This document shows, in pieces, positions 14,319-22,455 of a stretch of 57,429 bases of DNA (position 1 is the first letter of the stretch; every line of letters starts with the position of its first letter). A program made the translations under genes and the position numbers. Below the pieces are notes generated by a model. It saw only the letters and a list, made by a program, of their open reading frames with translations, made no database searches and was not told the DNA's origin. Origin of the DNA: CAZAYY01 sp964489525 (GTDB lineage Bacteria > Chloroflexota > Anaerolineae > Anaerolineales > JABWBV01); NCBI GenBank assembly GCA_964489525.1, contig CAZAYY010000025.1, forward strand, positions 1 through 57,429, given 5' to 3'.

Positions 14319-15248
14319 ATGAATCAAAAAGTAATTATCACCGGTGGAAGCGGCTCGATTGGCCGCAAACTTACCCAACACCTGGTTAAACAAGGCTATG
14401 AAGTGGTGATTCTCAGCCGGAACCCCGCAAAGGTGAGCGGTTTGCCCTCCGGGGCGCGCGCGGTAAAGTGGGATGCTAAAACCGGTGAAGGGTGGTTCAT
14501 CGAGGCAGAAGGTGCTGCTGCGATTGTGAACCTGGCAGGCGAAAACCTGGCCGGAGAGGGTTTTTTCCCATCTCGTTGGACAGAACCACGCCGTAAAGCC
14601 ATTTTGCAAAGCCGGTTGGATGCAGGGCAAGCCGTTGTTGATGCTGTCCGGCGCACCATCCAGAAACCCGGAGTGGTGATCCAGTCCTCTGCTGTGGGCT
14701 ATTACGGCCCACAGGGAGATAATGTCGTGGTCGAATCCAACCCGCCTGCCAGCGATTTCCTCGCCCGGGTTTGCGTGGACTGGGAAAAAGCCAGCGCCGG
14801 CGTGGAGGCGTTGGGTGTGCGCTACGCCGTCATCCGGACCGGCATCTACCTGACCCCGGATTCGGGTGCTTTGGCCCGCCTGCTGCTGCCCTACAAACTG
14901 TTTGCCGGCGGCCCGTTTGGCAGCGGCCAGCAATGGTACGCCTGGATTCACCCGGAAGATATGGTTGGAGCCATTCAATTCTTAATTGAAAACGACAGCG
15001 CCAGTGGTGCATTTAACCTGACTGCACCCAACCCGCTGAAAAATAAAGATTTCGGTAAAACCCTGGGCAAGGTGATGGGCCGGCCTTCCTTCATGCCGGT
15101 TCCTGGGTTTGCGCTCAAATTGATGTTTGGCGAAGTGACCACCGTCGTCCTGGATGGCCAACGGGTTGTTCCCCAGCGCCTGGTTGAAATGGGCTACACC
15201 TTTAAATTTCCTGAATTAGAAAGCGCGCTGCGCGATTTACTCGCCTGA
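14319..15248 (+). CDS. TIGR01777-family NAD(P)-dependent epimerase/oxidoreductase (YfcH-like)
   Basis: 309-residue extended SDR. The N-terminal dinucleotide loop is ITGGSGSIGRKL; the family block NLAGENLAGEGFFPSRWTEP and the following Arg-Lys-Ile (SRLDAG) segment are diagnostic of TIGR01777. The central SSAVGYYG supplies the catalytic Ser and Tyr. Substrate is unknown for the whole family, though members are often linked to SRPBCC proteins and to light-regulated or cell-envelope gene sets. A GGAGG ribosome site precedes the ATG; 17 bases from the kinase stop. Confidence 0.9.
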   Translation: MNQKVIITGGSGSIGRKLTQHLVKQGYEVVILSRNPAKVSGLPSGARAVKWDAKTGEGWFIEAEGAAAIVNLAGENLAGEGFFPSRWTEPRRKAILQSRLDAGQAVVDAVRRTIQKPGVVIQSSAVGYYGPQGDNVVVESNPPASDFLARVCVDWEKASAGVEALGVRYAVIRTGIYLTPDSGALARLLLPYKLFAGGPFGSGQQWYAWIHPEDMVGAIQFLIENDSASGAFNLTAPNPLKNKDFGKTLGKVMGRPSFMPVPGFALKLMFGEVTTVVLDGQRVVPQRLVEMGYTFKFPELESALRDLLA

Positions 15249-15270
15249 TCTGTCTGAAGGGTTGAACCGA

Positions 15271-16797
15271 ATGCAGCGGGTGGTTATCATTGGGGCAGGG
15301 GTCGGTGGATTGACCACGGCGGCTGTTCTGGCCAAAGCCGGGTTGGACGTCACCGTTTTAGAAGCCCATGTCTACGCCGGGGGCTGCGCCGGAACTTTCT
15401 ACCACCAGGGCTACCGGTTTGACGCTGGAGCCACGCTGGCCGGCGGTTTTTACCCCGGTGGCCCGATGGACCGGGTGGCCCGGGCAGCAGGGGTGGCTGC
15501 CTGGCCGGCCCACCCATCCAACCCGGCTATGGGCGTGCTGCTTTCGGATGGCAGCCATGTTTTGCGCTTTACGGGCCCAGAACGCCATGCAGAACACGAG
15601 CGCGCTTTTGGCCAGGCTGGCATCCGCTTTTTTAAGTGGCAGGAAGCCACCGCGGATGCCCTGTGGGCCCTGGCGCTGCGCAACCCGGCCTGGCCGCCCC
15701 AAACCCTGGGGGATGCGGCTGGCCTGATGGGGAAGGGTCTGGGCTGGTTGGTGGAGGATTTACGCCGGGTTTCACCATCTTTGGCAGCAGATGCCTTCCG
15801 GCCTGTGGCTGCCCACTTAAAAAACGCCCCTGAAAATCTGCGCCAGTTTGTGGATGGACAGCTTTTGATTGCCGCCCAGGCAACCAGCCCGGATACCTAC
15901 GCCTTGTATGGGGCTTCGGCGCTCGACCTGCCCCGGCGCGGCGTGGTTCATCTGGAGGGCGGCATGGGTGGAATTGCGGCTGCCCTGGTGCAGGCGGTGC
16001 GCCAGAACGGCGGCAAAGTGCTTTTTCGCAAGCAGGCCAGCGCCATCCGGTTGGAAAAGGGCCGCCCGGTGGCGGTGGAAACCCGGCGCGGCGAATCGTT
16101 CCCGGCGGAAATTGTGATTGCAAACCTGCCGCCCTGGAATATCCGCACCTTGTTGGGCGATGCTGCCCCGCCAAAGCTCAAGGCACTTCCCGAACAACCC
16201 GCAGATGGCTGGGGGGCTTTTATGGTTTACGCCGGGATAGACGCCAACCTGCTGCCGCCAGATTTCCCACTTCACTACCAGGTGATTGCCCGGGAACCGA
16301 TGGCTGAAGGCAACACGGTTTTCCTTTCCATCAGCCCGGGGTGGGATGTGGGGCGTGCCCCGGCCGGGCAGCGCGCCCTGACCATCAGCACCCATACCCG
16401 GCTGGGTCCGTGGTGGGACCTGTATCGTTCTGACCCGGATGCCTACGACAGCCGCAAAAACGCATACCTGGATCGGATGCTCACAACCGCAGAAAAAGCC
16501 CTGCCTGGTTTGCGTTCTGCATCCAACCTTGTGCTGCCCGGCACACCGGTCACATTTCAGCGCTTTACGCGGCGCGAATGGGGTTGGGTGGGCGGTTTTC
16601 CGCAAACCAACCTGTTTCGAGCCTGGGGCCCGCGTCTTGCTCCCAACCTGTGGATGGTGGGCGACAGCATCTTTCCTGGCCAATCTACTGCTGCGGTGGC
16701 GCTTGGCGGAATGCGTGTAGCCGAAAGTATTCTTGAGTCTATCCAGGCTCTGCCTGGGGGTTTTCTGGGTAGACAAGAATCCGAAATCCCTCTATAA
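15271..16797 (+). CDS. CrtI/CrtH-like FAD-dependent oxidoreductase (carotenoid or lipid desaturase/isomerase family)
   Basis: 508 residues. N-terminal FAD dinucleotide loop VVIIGAGVGGLTTAAVLAKA, followed by VLEAHVYAGGCAGTF, and a C-terminal FAD-binding block NLWMVGDSIFPGQST then GGMRVAESIL: the pattern of phytoene desaturases, carotene isomerases and related amine oxidases. ATG 15271 is preferred over TTG 15262 because GAAGGG (15256-15261) sits nine bases before the ATG. No phytoene synthase or other carotenoid gene is in the operon, so the substrate could be a carotenoid made elsewhere or a membrane lipid. Last gene of the CarH operon. Confidence 0.85.
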   Translation: MQRVVIIGAGVGGLTTAAVLAKAGLDVTVLEAHVYAGGCAGTFYHQGYRFDAGATLAGGFYPGGPMDRVARAAGVAAWPAHPSNPAMGVLLSDGSHVLRFTGPERHAEHERAFGQAGIRFFKWQEATADALWALALRNPAWPPQTLGDAAGLMGKGLGWLVEDLRRVSPSLAADAFRPVAAHLKNAPENLRQFVDGQLLIAAQATSPDTYALYGASALDLPRRGVVHLEGGMGGIAAALVQAVRQNGGKVLFRKQASAIRLEKGRPVAVETRRGESFPAEIVIANLPPWNIRTLLGDAAPPKLKALPEQPADGWGAFMVYAGIDANLLPPDFPLHYQVIAREPMAEGNTVFLSISPGWDVGRAPAGQRALTISTHTRLGPWWDLYRSDPDAYDSRKNAYLDRMLTTAEKALPGLRSASNLVLPGTPVTFQRFTRREWGWVGGFPQTNLFRAWGPRLAPNLWMVGDSIFPGQSTAAVALGGMRVAESILESIQALPGGFLGRQESEIPL

Positions 16798-16930
16798 TCA
16801 AGTTAAGAAAAAGATTAATATTTACCCCTTCATACCTGCTTGCCGCCTGTTAAGGGTTTGAATCAACCGCTGGGCTGCTTGTTGGAGTAGTTGTTAATCT
16901 TTTAAATCAACCCACCGGAGGATGTAAGCC

Positions 16931-17899
16931 ATGCCTGGCTTAAAATTCCCATTTCTATTTAAGCAATCTACCCTTGCGCTTTACCGCGAAGCCCGCCGTG
17001 CTAAAGATTACCGCTGGTTCGATTTTCTTCACGGCCTGGTTTACGGCCGTTGGGTATATTTATACATCAGCATCGGTAAGGGAGAGCACCCGCTTGTACG
17101 CCGCTACCGAAAACTTTCCCAAAAGGCCTATGCCTTATTCGATCGCCTCGTGACCCGGCCCCCGGCGAAAACCAAACCCGACAAAGCGCCTTCAGAAACC
17201 ATCACCTTTGCAGATACTTACCATGGCAAAGTTGTCCCTTTGCAGGCCGCCCGGCAATTGGTGATGGTGAACCAGCCCGTTCAACTACCCGACCTCGAAC
17301 AGGTCATTCCCTATAAACGGGCTCGTGACATCATTTTGCAAAATCCCGACCATATTGTGGCGCTCGATTGTCCCTGCCGCTCGGCCATGCCCAACCCCTG
17401 CCTGCCCCTGGATGTCTGCCTGGTGGTGGGGGAGCCGTTTGCTGGCTTTATTCGCGAACACCACCCGGACCATTCGCGTTGGATTACACCGCAAGAAGCG
17501 GTAACCATTCTCGAAGCGGAAGATGCCCGGGGACACGTTCACCATGCCTTTTTCAAAGATGCCATGCTGGGGCGTTTTTATGCCATTTGCAACTGCTGCT
17601 CTTGCTGCTGTGGGGCCATGCATGCTCACCAGAATGGGGTGCCGATGCTGGCTTCTTCTGGATATACCGCCCAGGTAGACGAGGTCCTTTGCATTGGCTG
17701 TGAAACCTGTGTGGATCTATGCCAGTTTGAGGCGCTCTCGCTGGATGGATACACCGCGTTTGTGGATGCGGAGGCCTGCATGGGGTGCGGTATTTGCGTT
17801 TCTGCCTGCGAACAAGAAGCGATTACGCTGGAGCGCACCCCGGAGAAAGGTGAACCCCTCGAAATTTTTAAATTAATGGAACAGGCCAGCCTGGCCTAA
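16931..17899 (+). CDS. Cysteine-rich 4Fe-4S ferredoxin-like protein
   Basis: 322 residues with 18 cysteines in four blocks. C-terminal: two classical 4Fe-4S motifs, Cys254/257/260/264 and Cys283/286/289/293. Upstream: Cys147/149/157/163 (DCPCRSAMPNPC... C) and a dense run Cys220/222/223/225/226/227 (CNCCSCCCGAM) that probably hold further clusters. The N-terminal 130 residues are basic and without motif. No signal or transmembrane helix, so cytosolic; likely an electron carrier or redox-enzyme subunit, partner unknown. A GGAGG ribosome site precedes the ATG. First of a four-gene unit. Confidence 0.85.
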   Translation: MPGLKFPFLFKQSTLALYREARRAKDYRWFDFLHGLVYGRWVYLYISIGKGEHPLVRRYRKLSQKAYALFDRLVTRPPAKTKPDKAPSETITFADTYHGKVVPLQAARQLVMVNQPVQLPDLEQVIPYKRARDIILQNPDHIVALDCPCRSAMPNPCLPLDVCLVVGEPFAGFIREHHPDHSRWITPQEAVTILEAEDARGHVHHAFFKDAMLGRFYAICNCCSCCCGAMHAHQNGVPMLASSGYTAQVDEVLCIGCETCVDLCQFEALSLDGYTAFVDAEACMGCGICVSACEQEAITLERTPEKGEPLEIFKLMEQASLA

Positions 17900-17910
17900 G
17901 GATTGTGGCA

Positions 17911-18588
17911 ATGCAGCGCAGAATGGCCTTTCAGTTCGTGATGTTCACCTGCGGCTTTTTTGTGCCGCTTACGCTGCTGGCGATGTGGTTTTACCCTGGC
18001 AGCACGGTTTCTGACCCAACCACCCAGGGCTACCTGTTTACCCGCAACTTTTTCTCTGACCTGGGCCTGACTCGTACCTACGGCGGTGAGCCTAACCTGA
18101 TCTCTGCCCTGATGTTTTTTGCTGCGTTGGGGTCTGCAGGGCTGGCTCTGGTGGTGTTTTTTGGGCTGGCTGCTGTTCACTTTTCAGATGGCAAAGCAAA
18201 ATGGTTCGGGCGCCTGGGGTCGTTTGCGGGGGTTCTTTCCGGGTTGAGTTTTGTAGGGGTGGCGTTTACCCCGGCCAACCTGTATTTGGATTGGCATATC
18301 CAGTTTGTTTATTGGGCGTTTGAAGCCTTCCTGGTGGCCGCCCTGTTTTGTGCGGCAGCCATTTTCTTCCAGCCTGGTTATCCCAGGCGCTATGCCTGGC
18401 TTTATTTGTTGTTTGCGGTTTGCCTTGCAGGTTATCTCTGGCTCTTATTTGAAGGGCCGGCTTACGAAACGCCAGCAGGCAACCTCATCCAGGCTGTGGG
18501 ACAAAAAATCATTGTATACATTGCGATCGTCAGTATGGCGCTGCAGGGCTATGGTGCCTGGTGGTATGAAAAAAGGCGGTCCGGATGA
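17911..18588 (+). CDS. Multi-pass membrane protein, DUF998-like
   Basis: 225 residues with six or seven hydrophobic helices and the FFSDLG turn after the first helix that I associate with DUF998-type proteins. No catalytic motif visible. ATG 17911 is favoured over GTG 17905 because AAGGA lies eight bases before the ATG. The C-terminal KKRRSG-like end overlaps the next gene's start (ATGA, 18585-18588). Function unknown; probably cotranscribed with the ferredoxin. Confidence 0.7.
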   Translation: MQRRMAFQFVMFTCGFFVPLTLLAMWFYPGSTVSDPTTQGYLFTRNFFSDLGLTRTYGGEPNLISALMFFAALGSAGLALVVFFGLAAVHFSDGKAKWFGRLGSFAGVLSGLSFVGVAFTPANLYLDWHIQFVYWAFEAFLVAALFCAAAIFFQPGYPRRYAWLYLLFAVCLAGYLWLLFEGPAYETPAGNLIQAVGQKIIVYIAIVSMALQGYGAWWYEKRRSG

Positions 18589-19100
18589 ACGGAAAACGGC
18601 GTTGGGCAATTTTGGTGGTTCTCCTGGGGGTCGGCATTGTGGCCTGGAGTTCTGGCCGCCTGGTGCTGGACCATTTGATGCAAAATCCTGGGGCCGTGCC
18701 TCTGCCCAATGAAATTGCCGGCCTGCCGCTGGATAATGCCTATTATGCCATGCGAGCTGTTGAAGATTTTTCAAGCCTGCATGGCCAGAACTTTGCGCTT
18801 GTTGGCGGTGCAGTGGGGCAGTATCTGGATCACAGTGAAGTGGTTATTTGGGTTGGTGAAGCCCCCCTGGCAATTATGGCCTTCGAAATGACGCTGCGTA
18901 TGGAGCGAGTGATTGGGAAAGGTCATTCGCCCTTTTTGCCACTGGGAAATTACAACCAGGGCAATATTCGGGTTTATGAATTGGAAGGCCTGGGCCAGCG
19001 TCACTTTTATTTTCGAGTGGGCAGGCTGGTTATCTGGTTGGCCGCAGATGCTTTGGTTGCCGAACAGGCCCTTGCGGATACGCTGTTTTTTTACCAGTAG
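18585..19100 (+). CDS. Hypothetical protein with N-terminal membrane anchor
   Basis: 171 residues, not recognised. A single hydrophobic helix at about residues 7-25 behind a Lys/Arg start (MNGKRRW) should anchor it with the rest outside. The soluble part alternates beta strands and short helices (for example YYAMRAVEDFSSLHGQNFAL, VVIWVGEAPLAIMAF). Translationally coupled to the membrane protein upstream through an ATGA overlap, so they may form one complex. Confidence 0.65.
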   Translation: MNGKRRWAILVVLLGVGIVAWSSGRLVLDHLMQNPGAVPLPNEIAGLPLDNAYYAMRAVEDFSSLHGQNFALVGGAVGQYLDHSEVVIWVGEAPLAIMAFEMTLRMERVIGKGHSPFLPLGNYNQGNIRVYELEGLGQRHFYFRVGRLVIWLAADALVAEQALADTLFFYQ

Positions 19101-19157
19101 CCATCGTTATCGTTATCCAGATGTTAACCTGAATTTGACACAAATAACAGGTAAAAT

Positions 19158-19634
19158 ATGGCTATGTCCACAGAAAAGAAACTGGCTCTGATCCAACAGC
19201 TTGATGATGCTCGCGCCTATATGGAAGACGTGGTTGCCCAAATTGACCCTGCCATCCAAATCTATCCACTTTGGAAAATTAAGGAAATCCTGGCGCACCT
19301 TGCGGGTTGGGATGATGCTGTGATTGAAGCCTTGAAAGCAGTGACCCAAGGATTTACGCCTGGAACCCCGGCTGCACTGGGCCTGGATTACTACAACGAG
19401 CAAACTGTCACGACCCGTCAGTCACTGCCCTACGAACATATCCAGCAGGAATGGCGGGCTTCGCGCGAACTGCTCAAGAAGGCGATCCTGGAATTTCCAG
19501 ATGAGTTGTTTGATGCACCCTTTGTGCTTCCCTGGGGGCCAACGGGAACCATCACTGGCGTGGTGCGGGTGTTTTCACACCACGAGCAGGAACATGCCGA
19601 AGAAATCTTGCAAATTAATCAGCAGCATCAGTAA
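19158..19634 (+). CDS. DinB/ClbS-like four-helix protein
   Basis: 158 residues. The helix pattern and the motifs KIKEILAHLAGWDD (first His) and VFSHHEQEHAEEIL (last His pair) fit the DinB/DUF1706 (ClbS/DfsB) group of small four-helix proteins, some of which hydrolyse or sequester electrophilic metabolites. Substrate unknown. Two in-frame ATGs (19158, 19164) are equally possible. Followed by a clear intrinsic terminator, so it closes the ferredoxin unit. Confidence 0.78.
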   Translation: MAMSTEKKLALIQQLDDARAYMEDVVAQIDPAIQIYPLWKIKEILAHLAGWDDAVIEALKAVTQGFTPGTPAALGLDYYNEQTVTTRQSLPYEHIQQEWRASRELLKKAILEFPDELFDAPFVLPWGPTGTITGVVRVFSHHEQEHAEEILQINQQHQ

Positions 19635-19646
19635 GGTTTAAGATGC

Positions 19647-19670
19647 GGCGGTTGGAACCGCCCGTTTTTG
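19647..19670 (+). terminator. Intrinsic terminator after the DinB-like gene
   Basis: GGCGGT, loop TGGA, ACCGCC (19647-19662), then CGTTTTTG. Twelve bases downstream of the stop codon at 19634. Confidence 0.75.
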
Positions 19671-19826
19671 TTTGAATGGCTTCCCCCTGGCGCGCTGCGC
19701 CAGTTTACAACCTTATCCCCATCACAACCCGAGCGGTCAAGTTAGCCCTGGCTGTTGGGTGGTTCATGGATTGGCATCTTATGGTCAGGCAGCCCTAGGG
19801 AGTTCCTGGCAAAGGATTTAAATGAT

Positions 19827-21287
19827 ATGGAAACACCAGCCACACCTGACCTTGGCGAACCCCACCTCCGGGCGCGCCTTCCGCAGTCAATACCTCATCC
19901 AATCGAAGAACCCATTCCCGCTGCCCAGGTCTCGCCTACGGAAAGGCAGCGTTGGTTGTACAGCATCGCGAACCTGGGCAACGCCATCCCGTACCAGATG
20001 ATCAACTTCCTGTTATTTTTCTACGTGGATATCAAAGGTTTACCTGTTCCCATGGCCTCGATTGTGATGGTGGCCTATGCGATTTGGGATTCCATCAACA
20101 ACCCGGTGATGGGCTATCTTTCGGACAATACGCAAAGCCGGTGGGGTAGAAGGATTCCGTACATGTTGTTTGGGGTGGTGCCCTATGCGGTATTTTTTGT
20201 GCTGATCTGGCTTCCGCCTTTTGAGGGCGTTACACAGCCCTATTTGCTGCTGGCCTACCTGGTGGGCATCACCTTTGCCTGGGAGGCGCTGGGCACCATC
20301 ATGGCCACGGCATATTTCTCTCTGCTGCCGGAAATGTTCCGGACATACCACGACCGGATCAAGGTGGCGGTCAGTATGAACATGATGCAGGTCATCGGGT
20401 TGTTGGTGGGCCTGGCGCTGACACCCTGGCTGGCAAACCAGGTGGGTTGGCCGCAAACCGCCCTGGCTTACGCACTGGTGGTGGTTGTGGCCTATTTCTT
20501 TGGCCTGACCGGGATGTTTGAACGCCCCCAGCCGGCTGCGGCCAAACCCATGCCCCTGTTAAACGGCCTGCGCCTGACCCTGATGAACCCGGCTTTTCTA
20601 ACCGCTTCGATTTCCCAAACGTTTCGCTTTGTCAGCGGCAATGTGCTGACCACCGGGGTGATGTTCTACGTGGTGCACAGCCTTGGGCGGCCTGAGTCTT
20701 TCGGTTCGGTGGTTATGGGCGCTGCCTTTGTGGTGACGGCCCTGGCGCTGCGCCCGTGGCGAATTTTTATTGCCGCTCGTTTCGACGCTCGAAAGACGCT
20801 GATGATTGCCAACGCAGTCATGGCGGTGGCCATCATTCCCATGGGGTTTGCCACTTCCACCCCCATCATTTTGCTTGGCGCTGCCGGGGTGGGGTTGGGC
20901 CTGGCTGGCTTGATTTTGATGGGGGATGTGATTATGGCGGATGTAGTGGATGAGGATCATGTGCGCACAGGGCTGCGCCGCGAGGGGGTGTATTATGGGC
21001 TTTCAAAATTGATCATGAAGATGTCTACTTCGATTGCGGCAGTCATTTTTACCTGGGTCACGGCAGCTTATGGGTATATTCCAGGGGCCGCAGCCCAGGC
21101 AGAAAGCGTTGGCCTGGGGTTCCGGGTGTATATCTCTGTTCCGGTCGTGGTATGTTCTTTGTTGGCAGTGGCTGCCCTGTATTTTTATCCCCTGCACGGC
21201 GCCCGGCTTCAGGCGGTTAAAGATGCCCTGGTGCACCAGGGGCAGCAGTCCTATGCGTCTGAACCCCCCATCGGGGAGAGGGCGTAA
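19827..21287 (+). CDS. GPH-family (MelB-like) sugar:cation symporter
   Basis: 486-residue, 12-helix major-facilitator transporter. The first helices read ANLGNAIPYQMINFLLFFYV, and the block DSINNPVMGYLSDNTQSRWG then RRIPYMLFG is the signature of the glycoside-pentoside-hexuronide:cation symporter family. Imports a sugar or glycoside with Na+ or H+; substrate is not readable. The start at 19827 (METPATPDL) has AAAGGA ten bases upstream; an upstream TTG at 19755 lacks a ribosome site. The hydrophilic first 40 residues are longer than usual. Monocistronic. Confidence 0.88.
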   Translation: METPATPDLGEPHLRARLPQSIPHPIEEPIPAAQVSPTERQRWLYSIANLGNAIPYQMINFLLFFYVDIKGLPVPMASIVMVAYAIWDSINNPVMGYLSDNTQSRWGRRIPYMLFGVVPYAVFFVLIWLPPFEGVTQPYLLLAYLVGITFAWEALGTIMATAYFSLLPEMFRTYHDRIKVAVSMNMMQVIGLLVGLALTPWLANQVGWPQTALAYALVVVVAYFFGLTGMFERPQPAAAKPMPLLNGLRLTLMNPAFLTASISQTFRFVSGNVLTTGVMFYVVHSLGRPESFGSVVMGAAFVVTALALRPWRIFIAARFDARKTLMIANAVMAVAIIPMGFATSTPIILLGAAGVGLGLAGLILMGDVIMADVVDEDHVRTGLRREGVYYGLSKLIMKMSTSIAAVIFTWVTAAYGYIPGAAAQAESVGLGFRVYISVPVVVCSLLAVAALYFYPLHGARLQAVKDALVHQGQQSYASEPPIGERA

Positions 21288-21603
21288 GGGGCGAAGCCTA
21301 ATATCTATATACACAGAGAACCACCGGGTTAACCCCAATCGCCACCAAGAAATCTATTAAACAAACTCGGTGGCCCTGGGTGTACCCTGCCGCAGGGTTT
21401 CAGGCCATCCCGACTGGCGCAGTTCCCAAATCACCCTTCGCGCAAATTGGCGCAATTCGCGGCAAAAAACGACAGGGGAAAAACATTTCTTTGATCAAGC
21501 ATCGAATCACGGCTGAAGCCGTGACTATAAGGGGGGGCTGGTTCAGGTTTGAAAAAGAAACCCGCGTGATCAAAACTTTGGGTGTATGTTCGGCCAGGGG
21601 TTC
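21288..21603. other. Intergenic region with repeat remnants and a hairpin
   Basis: No gene is supported. 21308-21379 holds a degraded copy of the ACAGAG...CCACCG...CGGTGG repeat seen better at 50868-50940. A palindrome TCACGGCT-GA-AGCCGTGA lies at 21507-21524 without a T-tract. The rest shows nothing recognisable. Confidence 0.5.
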
Positions 21604-22416
21604 TTAATCCGTCTCTCCGTGCTGCAGTGCGCCAGCAAGGGATGCCACGAACTGCCCGGCGGCCAGCGCCGGGTTATCGCCCTGTTCGAGGGCTTGGCCA
21701 ACTCGCCGGATGAGCGCCGAACCGACAATTACCCCATCGGCAGCCTGCCCCACTGCCCGCGCCTGTTCCGGTGTGGAGATGCCAAACCCAACCGCAAGGG
21801 GTGTTTGGGCTTTGCTGCGCACCCGCCGGATGAACCCGGCCAGGTCCGGGGGCAGGCTTGTTCTTTCCCCGGTGATGCCTGTTACAGCCACCAGGTAAGT
21901 GAACCCGCTGGCGTGCTGGCTGACCATTTCGATCCGCGCTGAGGTGCTGTTGGGTGAGAGCATGTATACCAACGCCAACCCCTCAGCGCGGCAGAGCCGC
22001 TCCATCTCTTCCCCTTCTTGCGGCGGCAGGTCTGGAATAATAAAGCCATTGGCACCAGCGCTGGCGGCTTCTTGAACCAGTTTTTCCAGCCCGTAGGCCA
22101 ATGCGGGGTTGTAATACCCCATTAAAATCAAGGGGATTTCAATTCCCCGGGCGCGCAGCAGGCGAACCCCTTCCAGGCATTTTTGGACCGTTACCCCTTG
22201 TTCCAGGGCTACCTGGGTGCTGTGTTGGATGGTTGGCCCGTCGGCCAGTGGGTCGGAAAAGGGGATTCCCAGCTCCATTAAATCTGCACCGTTTTCAGCG
22301 CAGGCAGCCATAATCTCCAGGGAGGTTTCAAAGTTTGGGTAGCCAAAGCTGAAATAGGGCATGAAGGCTGGTTTGCCTTTGCCGAAAGCCTGTTGGATGG
22401 GTTCGATTGGTTTCAT
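21604..22416 (-). CDS. trpA: Tryptophan synthase alpha chain
   Basis: 270 residues, normal length. Splits indole-3-glycerol phosphate into indole, which is channelled to TrpB. Catalytic Glu is in LMELGIPFSDPLADGP; the second catalytic Asp lies in FIIPDLPPQE; the phosphate loop (VGFGISTPEQ, then GVIVGSAL) is intact. AAAGGA precedes the ATG. Last gene of the trp operon, 39 bases after trpB. Confidence 0.97.
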   Translation of the reverse strand: MKPIEPIQQAFGKGKPAFMPYFSFGYPNFETSLEIMAACAENGADLMELGIPFSDPLADGPTIQHSTQVALEQGVTVQKCLEGVRLLRARGIEIPLILMGYYNPALAYGLEKLVQEAASAGANGFIIPDLPPQEGEEMERLCRAEGLALVYMLSPNSTSARIEMVSQHASGFTYLVAVTGITGERTSLPPDLAGFIRRVRSKAQTPLAVGFGISTPEQARAVGQAADGVIVGSALIRRVGQALEQGDNPALAAGQFVASLAGALQHGETD

Positions 22417-22455
22417 CAGGTTTCCTTTGGTGGTTGTCCGGTTGGTTTGGGCATT

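Noticed and set aside
13665..14978. 437-codon minus-strand frame opposite the histidine kinase and epimerase
   Set aside because: Shadow of two well-supported genes; translation has no recognisable domain.
19687..19703. CTGGCGC-GCT-GCGCCAG palindrome as an operator for the symporter
   Set aside because: Only a three-base loop, stands 120 bases from the start and has no second copy; no support for regulator binding.
21507..21524. Palindrome TCACGGCT-GA-AGCCGTGA as terminator of the symporter gene
   Set aside because: No T-tract and more than 200 bases from the stop codon; kept only as a note.
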